The notes: generated by a model from the sequence alone, not told the origin. A stretch of 22,305 bases of DNA from Thermoleophilia bacterium UBA6103 (GCA_002423545.1 DIWP01000013.1:6437-28741); one strand, 5' to 3'; positions 1 through 7,229 are shown, counted from the stretch's first letter. Made by a program: numbers and translations.

Positions 1-57
1 CGCCCGCCCTCTGTCCGTCTCTGTGTCCGGCGCCGCCCGGCTCGCCGCGTCCGATGA

Positions 58-88
58 CGTCCGGCCCTTCGCGGGCACCCTCCGGACG
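58..88. terminator. Possible hairpin terminator downstream of the corrinoid gene
   Basis: A 7-bp inverted repeat (CGTCCGG at 58-64, CCGGACG at 82-88) encloses 17 nt and lies about 18 bp past the corrinoid-protein stop on the minus strand. No T-tract follows in that direction, and a smaller GCCC/GGGC hairpin inside competes with it. It could attenuate transcription toward a gene beyond the left edge. Confidence 0.25.
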
Positions 89-105
89 CCGTCCCGCCGT
101 GCGTC

Positions 106-756
106 TCAGCCGACGCCCAGCAGCCCCCTGGCCGCGTTGACCGCCTCGATGGCGTCCTCGGCGTAGCCGTCGGCGCCGATCTCATCGGCCCAGGCGCGGG
201 TGGTGGGGGCGCCGCCGATCATGACCTTGACGCCCTCGCGCAGACCGGCCTCCTTGAGGGCCTCGATGGTCTTGGCTTGGTTGGGCATCGTGGTCGTCAG
301 CAGGGCGGAGAGCATCAGCAGGTCGGGCTTGGTCTCGCGGACCTGCGCAACGAAGGTCTCGATGGCCACGTCGCAGCCGACGTCGATGACCTTGAAGCCG
401 GCGGCGCTGAGCATCGAGCAGACGATCGTCTTGCCGATCTCGTGGATGTCGCCGGCGACGGTGCCGGCGACCGCCGAACCGAGGCTGCGCGACTCACCGC
501 CGGAGGCCTCCAGGGCCGGCTCAAGGACGGCCACGGCGGCCTTCATGGCCTCGGCGCCCTGGACTAACTCGGGCAGGAAGAACTCGCCCTTGGCGAACAG
601 GTCGCCGACCTCTTCGATGCCCTTGACATAGCCCTTGTCGAGGATGTCGGCGGGATCGAGGCCGGCGTCAAGGCCCTCCCGGGCCAGGCGGGCTGCGTCT
701 TCATCCTCGCCGTCGATGATCGTCTGCGCCATCTTGGCGTACAGCTCGTCGGACAC
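106..756 (-). CDS. Methyltransferase cognate corrinoid protein (MtbC/MttC/MtaC family)
   Basis: 216 aa, the normal length for the family. Residues about 1-90 form the helical cap domain and 95-216 the cobalamin-binding Rossmann domain. The DxHxxG motif is intact (D103, H105, G108, in GDIHEIGK); H105 is the expected lower axial cobalt ligand. The LSALLTTTM and GGAPTT stretches are also typical. Family proteins carry a methyl group on cob(I)alamin between a substrate methyltransferase (for methylamines MttB, MtbB or MtmB, which contain pyrrolysine) and an acceptor methylase. The GTG start at 756 is chosen because GAGGAGG lies 6 nt upstream; the frame stays open further upstream without a ribosome site. 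It reads leftward, so a partner gene could lie beyond base 1. The substrate cannot be told from this subunit; the pylSc gene at the other end of the window favours a methylamine. Confidence 0.9.
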   Translation of the reverse strand: MSDELYAKMAQTIIDGEDEDAARLAREGLDAGLDPADILDKGYVKGIEEVGDLFAKGEFFLPELVQGAEAMKAAVAVLEPALEASGGESRSLGSAVAGTVAGDIHEIGKTIVCSMLSAAGFKVIDVGCDVAIETFVAQVRETKPDLLMLSALLTTTMPNQAKTIEALKEAGLREGVKVMIGGAPTTRAWADEIGADGYAEDAIEAVNAARGLLGVG

Positions 757-887
757 GGGGAACCTCCTCGGAGACCGGTTTCTTGCCCGCGATGCCCTCT
801 GAAGACCGACCAAGCGCCCTGGGATCCGGCGACCCCAACGGGTCCGGTCGCGCTGGACGACGACCGACAGAGAGCGAACAGCGTGAT

Positions 888-919
888 GTGTCGTCGGTTC
901 ACTTGTCGGCCGACGACAC
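888..919 (-). promoter_or_regulatory. 10-bp perfect inverted repeat at the predicted start of the corrinoid transcript
   Basis: GTGTCGTCGG (888-897) and CCGACGACAC (910-919) are exact reverse complements around a 12-nt spacer. The right arm begins about 7 nt past the -10 candidate of the minus-strand promoter, so the dyad covers the expected start site. It could be an operator or a 5' stem-loop of the leader, which would be about 160 nt long. Related CGACGAC tracts lie at 857-863 and 941-950. Confidence 0.5.
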
Positions 920-925
920 GTCGAA

Positions 926-955
926 AGGCTACCGGATGGCCCGACGACGACGCAA
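926..955 (-). promoter_or_regulatory. Promoter candidate for the corrinoid gene
   Basis: Read on the minus strand, TTGCGT (955-950) and TAGCCT (931-926) are separated by 18 bp, an acceptable sigma-70-type match. The predicted start is near 919, at the edge of the inverted repeat. Confidence 0.35.
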
Positions 956-1115
956 CTCGGAGAGAACGGCCGTCCACGCACCCGGACATCGAGGCGGACA
1001 CCCGGGAAGGATGCCCGCACGGATGGCGTGCGTTGCGACGGCGATGCCGCCTCAGGGACCGGACTGCGGTGGGGCCGGGGCAGCGCTCGAAGGCCGTCAC
1101 AGGATGCTCCAGGGC

Positions 1116-1144
1116 TTGGGACCGCAGTCGGATGTCGCTACAAT
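1116..1144 (+). promoter_or_regulatory. Sigma-70-type promoter of the radical SAM gene
   Basis: TTGGGA (1116-1121) and TACAAT (1139-1144) are 17 bp apart, and the -10 box matches TATAAT at five of six bases. Transcription should start near 1151 and give a leader of about 98 nt that contains the stem at 1161-1212. Confidence 0.55.
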
Positions 1145-1160
1145 AGGGTGCGTGCGTACC

Positions 1161-1212
1161 GGCGACCGCACAGGCAATCAGTCGCACGGCAGTCGAGGGG
1201 GCTGCGGTCGCC
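1161..1212 (+). promoter_or_regulatory. Structured 5' leader of the radical SAM gene
   Basis: GGCGACCGCA (1161-1170) pairs perfectly with TGCGGTCGCC (1203-1212) around a 32-nt loop in which I find no strong internal helix. It begins about 10 nt after the predicted transcript start and ends 36 nt before the GTG start. No T-tract follows, so it is not an obvious terminator. I do not recognise a known riboswitch class; a cis-regulatory RNA or a repressor dyad are both possible. Confidence 0.4.
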
Positions 1213-1248
1213 AGCGGGTCGACAGCGCGAGAACAAGAGGAGTAGCAC

Positions 1249-2664
1249 GTGATCATCCGTCTTGTCGAGCCGGCGGCGCCGGGCTTGCACGTGTACAGCA
1301 AGGTCAGGCTGCCGCGTCTTGGCCTGCCCATCATGGGTGCCGTGCTCAAGGCACACGGCCACGACGTGAGCGTCCACGCGGGAGAAGTCCAGCCGATCGA
1401 CTGGGAAGACGTCTATCGCGCCGATCTCGTCGGATTCTCGACCACGAGTTCCACCGTCCCGGAAGCCTATGAGCACGCCGACGAGCTGCGCCGCCGCGGC
1501 ACACCCGTGGTGATCGGCGGCTCGCATGTCACCTTCCTGGCCGAGGAAGCGCTCGAGCATGTGGACTATGTGGCGCGCGGTGAGGGCGGCGAGGAACTCA
1601 TACTCGAGCTCATCGAAGCACTGCAGGGCGACCGTCCGCTCGAATCGATCCGCGGCCTGTCATTCCGCCGCGACGGGCAGATCGTCCACAATCCGCTGCG
1701 CGACCCCGTCGCCGACCTCGACTCCCTGCCCTTCCCCGACCTCACGCTCATCCACGGTCACGAGCGCATGACCCAGACGCCGATCATGACGAGCTGGGGA
1801 TGCCCGTTCAACTGCCGTTTCTGCTCGGTCACGGCCATGTTCGGAAAGAAGTACCGCTTCCGTTCCAACGAGAGCGTCATCACCGAGATAGAACAGACAC
1901 GGGCGCGCAAGATCTTCTTCTACGACGACAACATGGCGGCCAACCGCAACCGCCTGAAAGAGCTTCTCCAGATGATGATCGACCGCAAGCTCGACGTCTC
2001 ATGGTCGGCACAGGTCCGCACCGACGTCGCCAGAGACCCCGAACTGCTGGAGCTCATGAGCCGCTCGGGCTGCTGGAACGTCTTTCTGGGTTTCGAGTCG
2101 GTCAACCAGGACACTCTGGACAACTACGAGAAGGCGCAGAGCGTCGATGACATCATCCGTGCCATCGACAGGCTGCACGAGTACGGCATCAGCAGCCACG
2201 GCATGTTCGTCCTGGGCGCCGACAGCGACGGTCCCGACGCCGTGCGCGACACGGTGAGCTTTGCGGTCAAGCACAAGATCGACACCGTGATGCTCAATAT
2301 CCTCACGCCGCTCCCGGGCACGCCGCTCTACGACGAGCTCGAATCCGAGGGCCGCATCTTCGACAAGGACTGGCAGCATTACGACGCCCTGCATGTCGTC
2401 TATACGCCCAGGCAGATGACGCCGTACCATCTGCAGAAAGAGACCATCCGCGGCTACGCACGCTTCTACGGCCTGCGCCGCTGGCTGGGCTGCCTGTTCA
2501 CGTTCCGCTTCGCCAAGCTGATCTTCCAGACATGGGGCTACGCCATCACCAGGGCCTGGCGTCGCGACGAGGGCAACCGCTCGTTCATGCGGGCGCTCAA
2601 GCGCCTGCACCTCCCCGCCAGTACCGGTACACAGATGCACCGGACGCCCGTGGACTCCAAGTGA
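1249..2664 (+). CDS. B12-binding domain radical SAM protein, function unknown
   Basis: 471 aa. Residues about 1-140 resemble the Rossmann-type cobalamin-binding domain of B12 radical SAM enzymes, without DxHxxG, so base-off histidine ligation is not expected. The 4Fe-4S motif CxxxCxxC is intact (C185, C189, C192, in WGCPFNCRFC), followed by a TIM-barrel-like domain. The C-terminus (about 400-471) is basic with an aromatic-rich stretch and may be membrane-associated. Family members methylate or rearrange unactivated carbons using S-adenosylmethionine and cobalamin, for example in lipid, hopanoid, bacteriochlorophyll or natural-product pathways; the substrate here cannot be read. The GTG start is supported by AAGAGGAG 6 nt upstream. 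Lying divergent from the corrinoid gene, it may share a corrinoid-related context, but the two have separate promoter candidates. The next gene follows after 83 bp with its own promoter candidate. Confidence 0.85.
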   Translation: MIIRLVEPAAPGLHVYSKVRLPRLGLPIMGAVLKAHGHDVSVHAGEVQPIDWEDVYRADLVGFSTTSSTVPEAYEHADELRRRGTPVVIGGSHVTFLAEEALEHVDYVARGEGGEELILELIEALQGDRPLESIRGLSFRRDGQIVHNPLRDPVADLDSLPFPDLTLIHGHERMTQTPIMTSWGCPFNCRFCSVTAMFGKKYRFRSNESVITEIEQTRARKIFFYDDNMAANRNRLKELLQMMIDRKLDVSWSAQVRTDVARDPELLELMSRSGCWNVFLGFESVNQDTLDNYEKAQSVDDIIRAIDRLHEYGISSHGMFVLGADSDGPDAVRDTVSFAVKHKIDTVMLNILTPLPGTPLYDELESEGRIFDKDWQHYDALHVVYTPRQMTPYHLQKETIRGYARFYGLRRWLGCLFTFRFAKLIFQTWGYAITRAWRRDEGNRSFMRALKRLHLPASTGTQMHRTPVDSK

Positions 2665-2670
2665 CGCGCT

Positions 2671-2680
2671 GTGGTAGAGT
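2671..2680 (+). promoter_or_regulatory. Extended -10 promoter candidate of the NlpC/P60 gene
   Basis: TGG-TAGAGT (TAGAGT at 2675-2680) carries the TGn extension, with a weak -35 (TGGACT, 2651-2656) 18 bp upstream. The 11-mer GTGGTAGAGTG recurs exactly at 13750-13760 ahead of the lipoprotein gene, which suggests the same polymerase form reads both. Confidence 0.4.
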
Positions 2681-2747
2681 GCCGCGAGCTGAAGCGCCCA
2701 CCCCGACGTTGCACCGCGGCTGTGGCCGCCAAGGAGGAGGCAGCGAC

Positions 2748-3827
2748 GTGACGTGCCGCCGGATCTCTCGCTCCCATCTGTCCACCATAGTGCTGGTCGT
2801 GCTGTTCGTGCTCCTGGTGCCGGCCACCGCTCTCGCCACGCCGATCAGCGACAAGAAGGAGCGCGCCCGCGAGATCCGGGCGCAGCTCGCCGAGCTCGAC
2901 GCCAAGCTTGGAGCCACCGTCGAGCAGTACAACTACGCCAGAGAGAAGCTGGCGGCGGTACAGGGCCAGATCAAGCGCAACACCAAGGCGCTCAAGGTCG
3001 CCCGCTACAACCTCGCCGTCGCCCACCGCAATCTCAACGACCGCGTGGTGGCCCTCTACAAGGAACGTCCCGTCGACGTCCTCGATGTCATGTTCTCGGC
3101 CGGCAGCTTCGAGGAGCTGGCCAGCCAGATCGACCTTCTGCAGCGGCTCGGCGATCACGACACCGACATCATCGAATCGGTGGAGGGTTACAAGCGCGAA
3201 GTCCAGGACAAGCGCGTCGGGCTGCTCAAGGACCGCAAGGCCGCCAACAAGCTCGTCGGCGAGGTCGCCGCCAAGAAGTCCGAGATCGAGGGCAGGCTCA
3301 GCGAGCGTCAGGGCATGCTGGCCGGCGTCGAAGCGGAGATCCGCCGCATGGAGGCGGCCGAGGCCCGCGCCGCCGCGGCCCGTGTGGCGGCAGCCGAGGC
3401 AGCTGCGGCCGCGGCCACCGGCGGTGGCGGCGGCACCGCGGCAACCACGCCCAACCAGCGGCCGATCATCCCCGACCAGGGCGGCCCCGGCCATCCCGAG
3501 GTCTGCGCCATCGCCGCCCGCTACCTCGGCATCCCCTACAAGTACGCCGGTGCCAGCCCATCCACCGGCTTCGACTGTTCCGGCTTCGTCATGTACGTCT
3601 ATGCGCAGATCGGCATGAGCCTGCCGCACTACTCGGGCTCCCAGCAGCAGATGGGCACGCCCGTCTCGATGGGTTCCCTGCAGCCGGGCGATCTTGTCTT
3701 CCGCGGCAACCCGGCGTACCACGTCGGCATCTACGTCGGCGGCGGCAGCGTCATCCACTCGCCGCACACCGGCGCCGTGGTCTCCTATCAGTCGGTCAGC
3801 GGTTGGACGAGCGCGGTGCGCCTCTAG
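2748..3827 (+). CDS. Secreted coiled-coil NlpC/P60 peptidoglycan endopeptidase
   Basis: 359 aa, built like CwlO, RipA and PcsB. A signal peptide (1-30, hydrophobic 12-25, cleavage expected after ATALA) precedes a charged helical coiled-coil region (about 33-205), an Ala-rich linker with GGGGG (206-245) and an NlpC/P60 domain (about 247-359). The catalytic triad is visible: C277 in FDCSGF, H325 in HVGIY and H337 in IHSPH. The family cuts the D-Glu to diamino-acid bond in peptidoglycan stems; the coiled coil usually holds the enzyme inactive until a partner such as FtsEX engages it. The GTG start has AAGGAGGAGG 8 nt upstream, and the signal peptide begins right there. It ends with TAG, one of only two genes here to do so. 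The protein stops at the usual end of the domain, so this TAG is most simply a true stop. Confidence 0.9.
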   Translation: MTCRRISRSHLSTIVLVVLFVLLVPATALATPISDKKERAREIRAQLAELDAKLGATVEQYNYAREKLAAVQGQIKRNTKALKVARYNLAVAHRNLNDRVVALYKERPVDVLDVMFSAGSFEELASQIDLLQRLGDHDTDIIESVEGYKREVQDKRVGLLKDRKAANKLVGEVAAKKSEIEGRLSERQGMLAGVEAEIRRMEAAEARAAAARVAAAEAAAAAATGGGGGTAATTPNQRPIIPDQGGPGHPEVCAIAARYLGIPYKYAGASPSTGFDCSGFVMYVYAQIGMSLPHYSGSQQQMGTPVSMGSLQPGDLVFRGNPAYHVGIYVGGGSVIHSPHTGAVVSYQSVSGWTSAVRL

Positions 3828-4063
3828 AGCAACGCCCCGCTCGACGCTGAGGCGTCGGACCAGCCACGGCGCACGCGGACTACCCGGCCGACCTCCGGTA
3901 CCCCGCACGGGCTTCCTCGTCTTGTCCCGGCAGCGCTGCAGACCACCTGCGGCCGGAACCGCTCAACTCATCGCCCGGACCGGCCGATACGTCCCAGCGG
4001 ACCGGCAGCCACCGCCCGCGCGGCGCGTGGCCCGCTTGAACGGACGCAGGGAGGTCACCGGAC
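3828..4063 (+). other. Intergenic region between the NlpC/P60 gene and pilT, no gene
   Basis: 236 bp. I see no strong hairpin terminator, promoter or tRNA. It stays open in the NlpC/P60 frame past the TAG, for 121 codons in all and into pilT, but the Arg/Pro-rich translation looks like non-coding GC-rich DNA. The only clear signal is the pilT ribosome site at 4047-4054. Confidence 0.5.
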
Positions 4064-5155
4064 GTGGCATCGATGGAGCAGCTCTTCGAGGTCGTCTCAC
4101 AGCGGTCAGCGTCGGACCTGCATCTCAAGGCCGGCAGCCCGCCGGTCCTGCGCATCGACGGCGAGCTGGTGCTCCTTGATCTGCCCACGCTGACACCGCA
4201 GGACACCAAGGACGCCGCCGCCGCGCTCATGAGCGACCGCCAGATACGGCGCTTCAGCGAGCGCAACGAGATCGACTTCGCCTACTCCTCCTCTCAGTGG
4301 GGGCGCTTCCGCGTCAACATCTTCCGTCAGCGCGGCAGCATCAGCATCGCCATGCGCCATGTCCACACCGACATCCCCAGCTTCGAGGAGCTGCATCTGC
4401 CCGCCGTCATCAAGCAGATGGCGCTGGAGCCACGCGGCCTGGTGCTGGTGACCGGCACCACCGGCAGCGGCAAGACCACCACCCTGGCGGCGATGATCGA
4501 GCACATCAACGACCACCTCCAACGCCATATCATCACCGTGGAGGACCCGATCGAGGTGCTGCATTCGGACAAGCGTTCCGTGGTCAACCAGCGCGAGATC
4601 GGTATCGACACCGAGTCGTATGGCGCGGCGCTCAAGTACGTCCTGCGCCAGGACCCCGACGTGATCCTGATCGGCGAGATGCGGGATACCGAGACGGTGC
4701 GTGCCGCCTTGACGGCGGCCCAGACCGGTCACCTGGTCATGAGCACGCTGCACACCATCGACGCCACCGAGACGATCAACCGGATCATCGACTTCTTCCC
4801 GCTGCACGAGCAGAAGCAGGTGCGCATCATGCTCGCGGGGACGCTCAAGGGGATCATCAGCCAGCGTCTGCTGACAATGGCCAGCGGCAACGGTCGCGTG
4901 CCGGCCATCGAGATCATGATCATGACCAACCGCATCCGCGACTTCGTCCTCGACCCGGAGCAGGCCCACATGGTCCACGACGCCATCTCCGAGGGAGACT
5001 ACTACGGCATGCAGACGTTCGATCAGTCCCTGCTCAAGCTCTATCAGGACGGCCTGATCTCACTCACCGATGCCGCCCAGGTGGCCAAGAACCCGCACGA
5101 CTTCAAGCTGCTGGTGCAGCAGCAGGGGCACGACGTCAGCCTGATGCCCTACTGA
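4064..5155 (+). CDS. pilT: Type IV pilus retraction ATPase PilT
   Basis: 363 aa, the usual PilT length. The N-terminal PAS-like domain (1-100) contains the SDLHLKAGSPP signature (17-27). The RecA-like domain has Walker A GTTGSGKTT (131-139), an Asp box near 160, Walker B ILIGEMRD (201-208) and the His box TGHLVMSTLH (221-230). PilT hexamers power pilin depolymerisation for twitching motility and DNA uptake. GTG at 4064 is chosen because AGGGAGGT lies 9 nt upstream; an ATG at 4073 would be 18 nt away. No pilin, PilB or PilC gene is nearby, so it works with a pilus locus elsewhere. It converges on the SigH-like gene with a 13-bp hairpin between the ends. PilT and PilU paralogues cannot be separated from sequence alone. 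Confidence 0.93.
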   Translation: MASMEQLFEVVSQRSASDLHLKAGSPPVLRIDGELVLLDLPTLTPQDTKDAAAALMSDRQIRRFSERNEIDFAYSSSQWGRFRVNIFRQRGSISIAMRHVHTDIPSFEELHLPAVIKQMALEPRGLVLVTGTTGSGKTTTLAAMIEHINDHLQRHIITVEDPIEVLHSDKRSVVNQREIGIDTESYGAALKYVLRQDPDVILIGEMRDTETVRAALTAAQTGHLVMSTLHTIDATETINRIIDFFPLHEQKQVRIMLAGTLKGIISQRLLTMASGNGRVPAIEIMIMTNRIRDFVLDPEQAHMVHDAISEGDYYGMQTFDQSLLKLYQDGLISLTDAAQVAKNPHDFKLLVQQQGHDVSLMPY

Positions 5156-5162
5156 GGGCCGC

Positions 5163-5190
5163 GCGCCGTCAGGTCGGGACCTGACGGCGC
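5163..5190. terminator. Perfect 13-bp hairpin between convergent pilT and sigH
   Basis: GCGCCGTCAGGTC (5163-5175) and GACCTGACGGCGC (5178-5190) are exact reverse complements separated by 2 nt; sterically the loop would be at least 4 nt. It sits 8 bp past the pilT stop and overlaps the last seven codons and the TGA of the sigma-factor gene, so it can act in both directions. No T-tract follows on either side, as is common in high-GC genomes. Confidence 0.65.
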
Positions 5191-5852
5191 TCCAGATGCA
5201 GGTCGACCTTGCGCTTGATGCGCTGCAGGGCGTTGTCGACGGTCTTGCAGTCGCACCCCAGGGCGCCGGCGATCGACTCGTAGGACGAGCCGCGCAGGTA
5301 GTGCCGCAGGACCTTGCCTTCGAGCTCCGAGAGAGCCTCGGTGAGACATCGCTTGAGGCTCTCGATCTCCTCGGTGGAGATGACCTGGCTGACGGGATCG
5401 TGCACGCTCGGACCGGGCAGGATGTCTGCCAGCGAGCAGTCGCTCTCGTCGCCGCTGTCTGAGGGTGGCTGGCTCAGCGACACGTACCCGTTGAGGGGCT
5501 GATGCTTCTGGCGGGTCGCCGTCTTGATCGCCGTGATGATCTGGCGCGTGATGCAGAGCTCGGCGAAGCTGCGGAACGACGCCTCGCGGTCCTCGCGATA
5601 GTCCCGGACCGCCTTGTACAGCCCTACCATGCCCTCCTGGATGAGGTCCTCGCCGTCGCCGCCGGCGAGGAAGTAGGAGCTGGCCTTGAGCCGCACGAAG
5701 TGGTGATAGCGGATGAGCAGCTGATCGAGCGCCGCCTTGTTGCCGCGCCGGCACTCGCGGACGAGCGCGACATCCGTAACCTCGAGTCGAAGGTTAGAGT
5801 CATAGCTTCTCGACACCTGCCGTTCGGCATCTGCCGGCTCCGCCGCTGCCAT
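5169..5852 (-). CDS. sigH: RNA polymerase sigma factor, SigH-like (sigma-70 family)
   Basis: 227 aa from the ATG at 5852; a GTG at 5864 would add 4 residues. Region 2 (about 40-110) contains EDLIQEGMVGLYKAVRDY and the SFRSFAELCITRQIITAIK block with TRQKHQPLN, highly characteristic of Bacillus SigH. A variable linker follows, then a region-4 helix-turn-helix near the C-terminus (SSYESIAGALGCDCKTVDNA). In Bacillus SigH serves the transition state, competence and sporulation; in a non-sporulating actinobacterium the regulon is unknown. Gene order (gltX, cysS, rlmB, yacP, sigH) is that of Bacillus, which supports orthology. The start is uncertain because only a GGGGGT stretch precedes the ATG. 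The last codons lie inside the hairpin shared with pilT. The gap from the upstream gene is about 35 bp, so they are probably cotranscribed. Confidence 0.88.
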   Translation of the reverse strand: MAAAEPADAERQVSRSYDSNLRLEVTDVALVRECRRGNKAALDQLLIRYHHFVRLKASSYFLAGGDGEDLIQEGMVGLYKAVRDYREDREASFRSFAELCITRQIITAIKTATRQKHQPLNGYVSLSQPPSDSGDESDCSLADILPGPSVHDPVSQVISTEEIESLKRCLTEALSELEGKVLRHYLRGSSYESIAGALGCDCKTVDNALQRIKRKVDLHLERRQVPT

Positions 5853-5887
5853 GCCTACCCCCACGGGTCGTGTGGCCGCCTGCGGAC

Positions 5888-6445
5888 TCAGACGTCGCCG
5901 TCGGGCTCGTACTCCTCGCCGTCAGGCTCGATTCCCTCCGTCCTGAGCCGCTCCAGCTTGCGCAAAGTCTCAACATCAACTTTATGTTCAAGCTGTGAGC
6001 GCATTGTAGCCGAGCCTTCCAGATTTGCAACTACTTCTTTCACCTCTTTGTCGAGACCCTCGAGATCACGACGCAACTCGGTCGGGGTGACGCGATGGAC
6101 GCCCGCCCTGGCAGCCGTCCGCTGTACCTCCTGATCGCCGGACACGACGAAGACGGTGACGTCGGCCGGCTGCTCGGCGATGCGCCGTGCAATGAACGCA
6201 TCGGCCGCGTACCGGCCCCCGGCAAAGCACACCTCGACCGGCGTACCGGCGACCGACTCACACTCCACACCGGTCCGGCCGCGCACATCGAACACGACAT
6301 GGACGTCGGCGCCGCGCAGCGCCGCCAGGCTGGCCGAGCGCTCGATGAGCCACTCGCGACGCACGGCGAGATCGGCGGCGGCGAGACCCGGAAAGATGGC
6401 GTGCAGGACGTTGTAGCCGTCGATGATGTAGAGCAGCCGGCTCAA
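5888..6445 (-). CDS. yacP: NYN-domain endoribonuclease, YacP/Rae1 family
   Basis: 185 aa covering one NYN (PIN-like) domain. The N-terminus has the family signature IIDGYNVLH with D9, followed by acidic positions in FDVRG, YAADAFIARR and VVSGDQEVQ that form the metal-binding pocket of PIN-like nucleases. In Bacillus, Rae1/YacP enters the ribosomal A site and cuts mRNA in a translation-dependent way. The start is a TTG at 6445 that overlaps the rlmB stop as TTGA, so translation is probably coupled. The C-terminal 45 residues are acidic and end EPDGDV. The order rlmB, yacP, sigH matches Bacillus. Family assignment is firm; the RNA target is not known. Confidence 0.88.
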   Translation of the reverse strand: MSRLLYIIDGYNVLHAIFPGLAAADLAVRREWLIERSASLAALRGADVHVVFDVRGRTGVECESVAGTPVEVCFAGGRYAADAFIARRIAEQPADVTVFVVSGDQEVQRTAARAGVHRVTPTELRRDLEGLDKEVKEVVANLEGSATMRSQLEHKVDVETLRKLERLRTEGIEPDGEEYEPDGDV

Positions 6446-7161
6446 CGGTCTGCCTCGGCTGCTGTTCTCCGCCGTCGCACGTCATAGAGCAGGACGGCCG
6501 CCGCGACGCTCACGTTGAGGCTGGAGACCGGCCCGGCCATCGGCAGTGCCAGCAGCTCGTCGCAGGACTCGGCGGTGAGACGCCGCAGGCCACGGCCCTC
6601 GGAACCGAGGACGAGGACGACCCGCTCCGGGAGCTCGACGTCGAGGTAGGACTGCGACGCCGCACCGCTGGCTCCGTAGACCCAGAAGCTGCGCTGCTGT
6701 GCCTGCTGCAGGGCGCGGCGCAGATTCGTCACCTGGGCGATCGGCAGATGCTCCGTGGCCCCGGCCGACGCCTTGACGGCGGCAGCGCTCACCGGAGCCG
6801 AGCGGTGCCTGGTGACCACGATGCCGGCGGCGCCGCACGCCAGCGCCGTCCTCGCCACGGCGCCCAGGTTACGCGGGTCGGTGACCTCATCGAGGGCTAC
6901 CACCAGGTCCCCGGCCAGGACCTCATCGATGTCGGCGTAAGGATAGGGGCCGACCTCGGCGGCAAGGCCCTGATGGTCGCCACTGCCGACGAGCTCATCG
7001 AGATCTGCCTGGCCGACCTCGGTCACACCGACGCGGGCCGCGTGTGGATCGATGCCGGCCGCGCGCAGCGCTGCCGCTGTGCCGAGGACGCGCCGGACCG
7101 GGCGCCGGGCACCCGGCGCCAGAGCAAGGGAGACGACGTGTCGGCCGTAGATGAGTTCCAT
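6442..7161 (-). CDS. rlmB: 23S rRNA 2'-O-methyltransferase RlmB (SpoU family)
   Basis: 239 aa. Residues 1-75 form the substrate-binding N-domain (GRHVVSLAL, DHQGLAAEV) and 85-230 the SPOUT knot. Three SpoU motifs are visible: NLGAVARTA (98-106), VLGSEGRGLRRL (184-195) and LPMAGPVSSLNVSVAAAV (206-223). The enzyme methylates the ribose of G2251 (E. coli numbering) in the 23S rRNA P-loop with S-adenosylmethionine. The ATG at 7161 begins the canonical MELIYGRH start with a weak GGTGGGA site before it; the frame stays open upstream but that stretch is unlike the family. It lies 68 bp downstream of cysS and couples to yacP by a TTGA overlap. Confidence 0.93.
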   Translation of the reverse strand: MELIYGRHVVSLALAPGARRPVRRVLGTAAALRAAGIDPHAARVGVTEVGQADLDELVGSGDHQGLAAEVGPYPYADIDEVLAGDLVVALDEVTDPRNLGAVARTALACGAAGIVVTRHRSAPVSAAAVKASAGATEHLPIAQVTNLRRALQQAQQRSFWVYGASGAASQSYLDVELPERVVLVLGSEGRGLRRLTAESCDELLALPMAGPVSSLNVSVAAAVLLYDVRRRRTAAEADR

Positions 7162-7229
7162 GGTCCCACCATCTTCGGCGGCCGGACGAGCCACCCTGCG
7201 AGACCGCCCCGGCACGACGAGCGGCGGCC

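Larger units (their letters stand above)
757..1248. other. Divergent intergenic control region, 492 bp, no gene
   Basis: The region separates the minus-strand corrinoid gene from the plus-strand radical SAM gene. Open frames here have no ribosome site and no recognisable product. It holds a promoter candidate for each direction, a 10-bp inverted repeat at the predicted corrinoid-gene transcription start, a smaller 6-bp hairpin (829-834 with 846-851) in the corrinoid leader, and a 10-bp stem in the radical SAM leader. I looked for a cobalamin-riboswitch B12 box on both strands and found none, and no tRNA. Confidence 0.6.

Noticed and set aside
757..1248. Cobalamin riboswitch between the corrinoid and B12 radical SAM genes.
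   Set aside because: No B12 box or related core was found on either strand; the region has only simple stems.
3828..4190. Pyrrolysine-containing fusion of the NlpC/P60 protein through its TAG.
   Set aside because: The hydrolase domain ends normally before the TAG and the extension looks like translated non-coding DNA; kept only as a low-weight observation.
5760..5830. GGTTAGAGTC on the plus strand (GACTCTAACC on the minus), which recalls the tRNA-Pyl anticodon loop CTCTAA.
   Set aside because: The flanks do not pair into an anticodon stem, no acceptor or T-arm is present, and the segment codes for SYDSNLRL near the start of the sigma factor.
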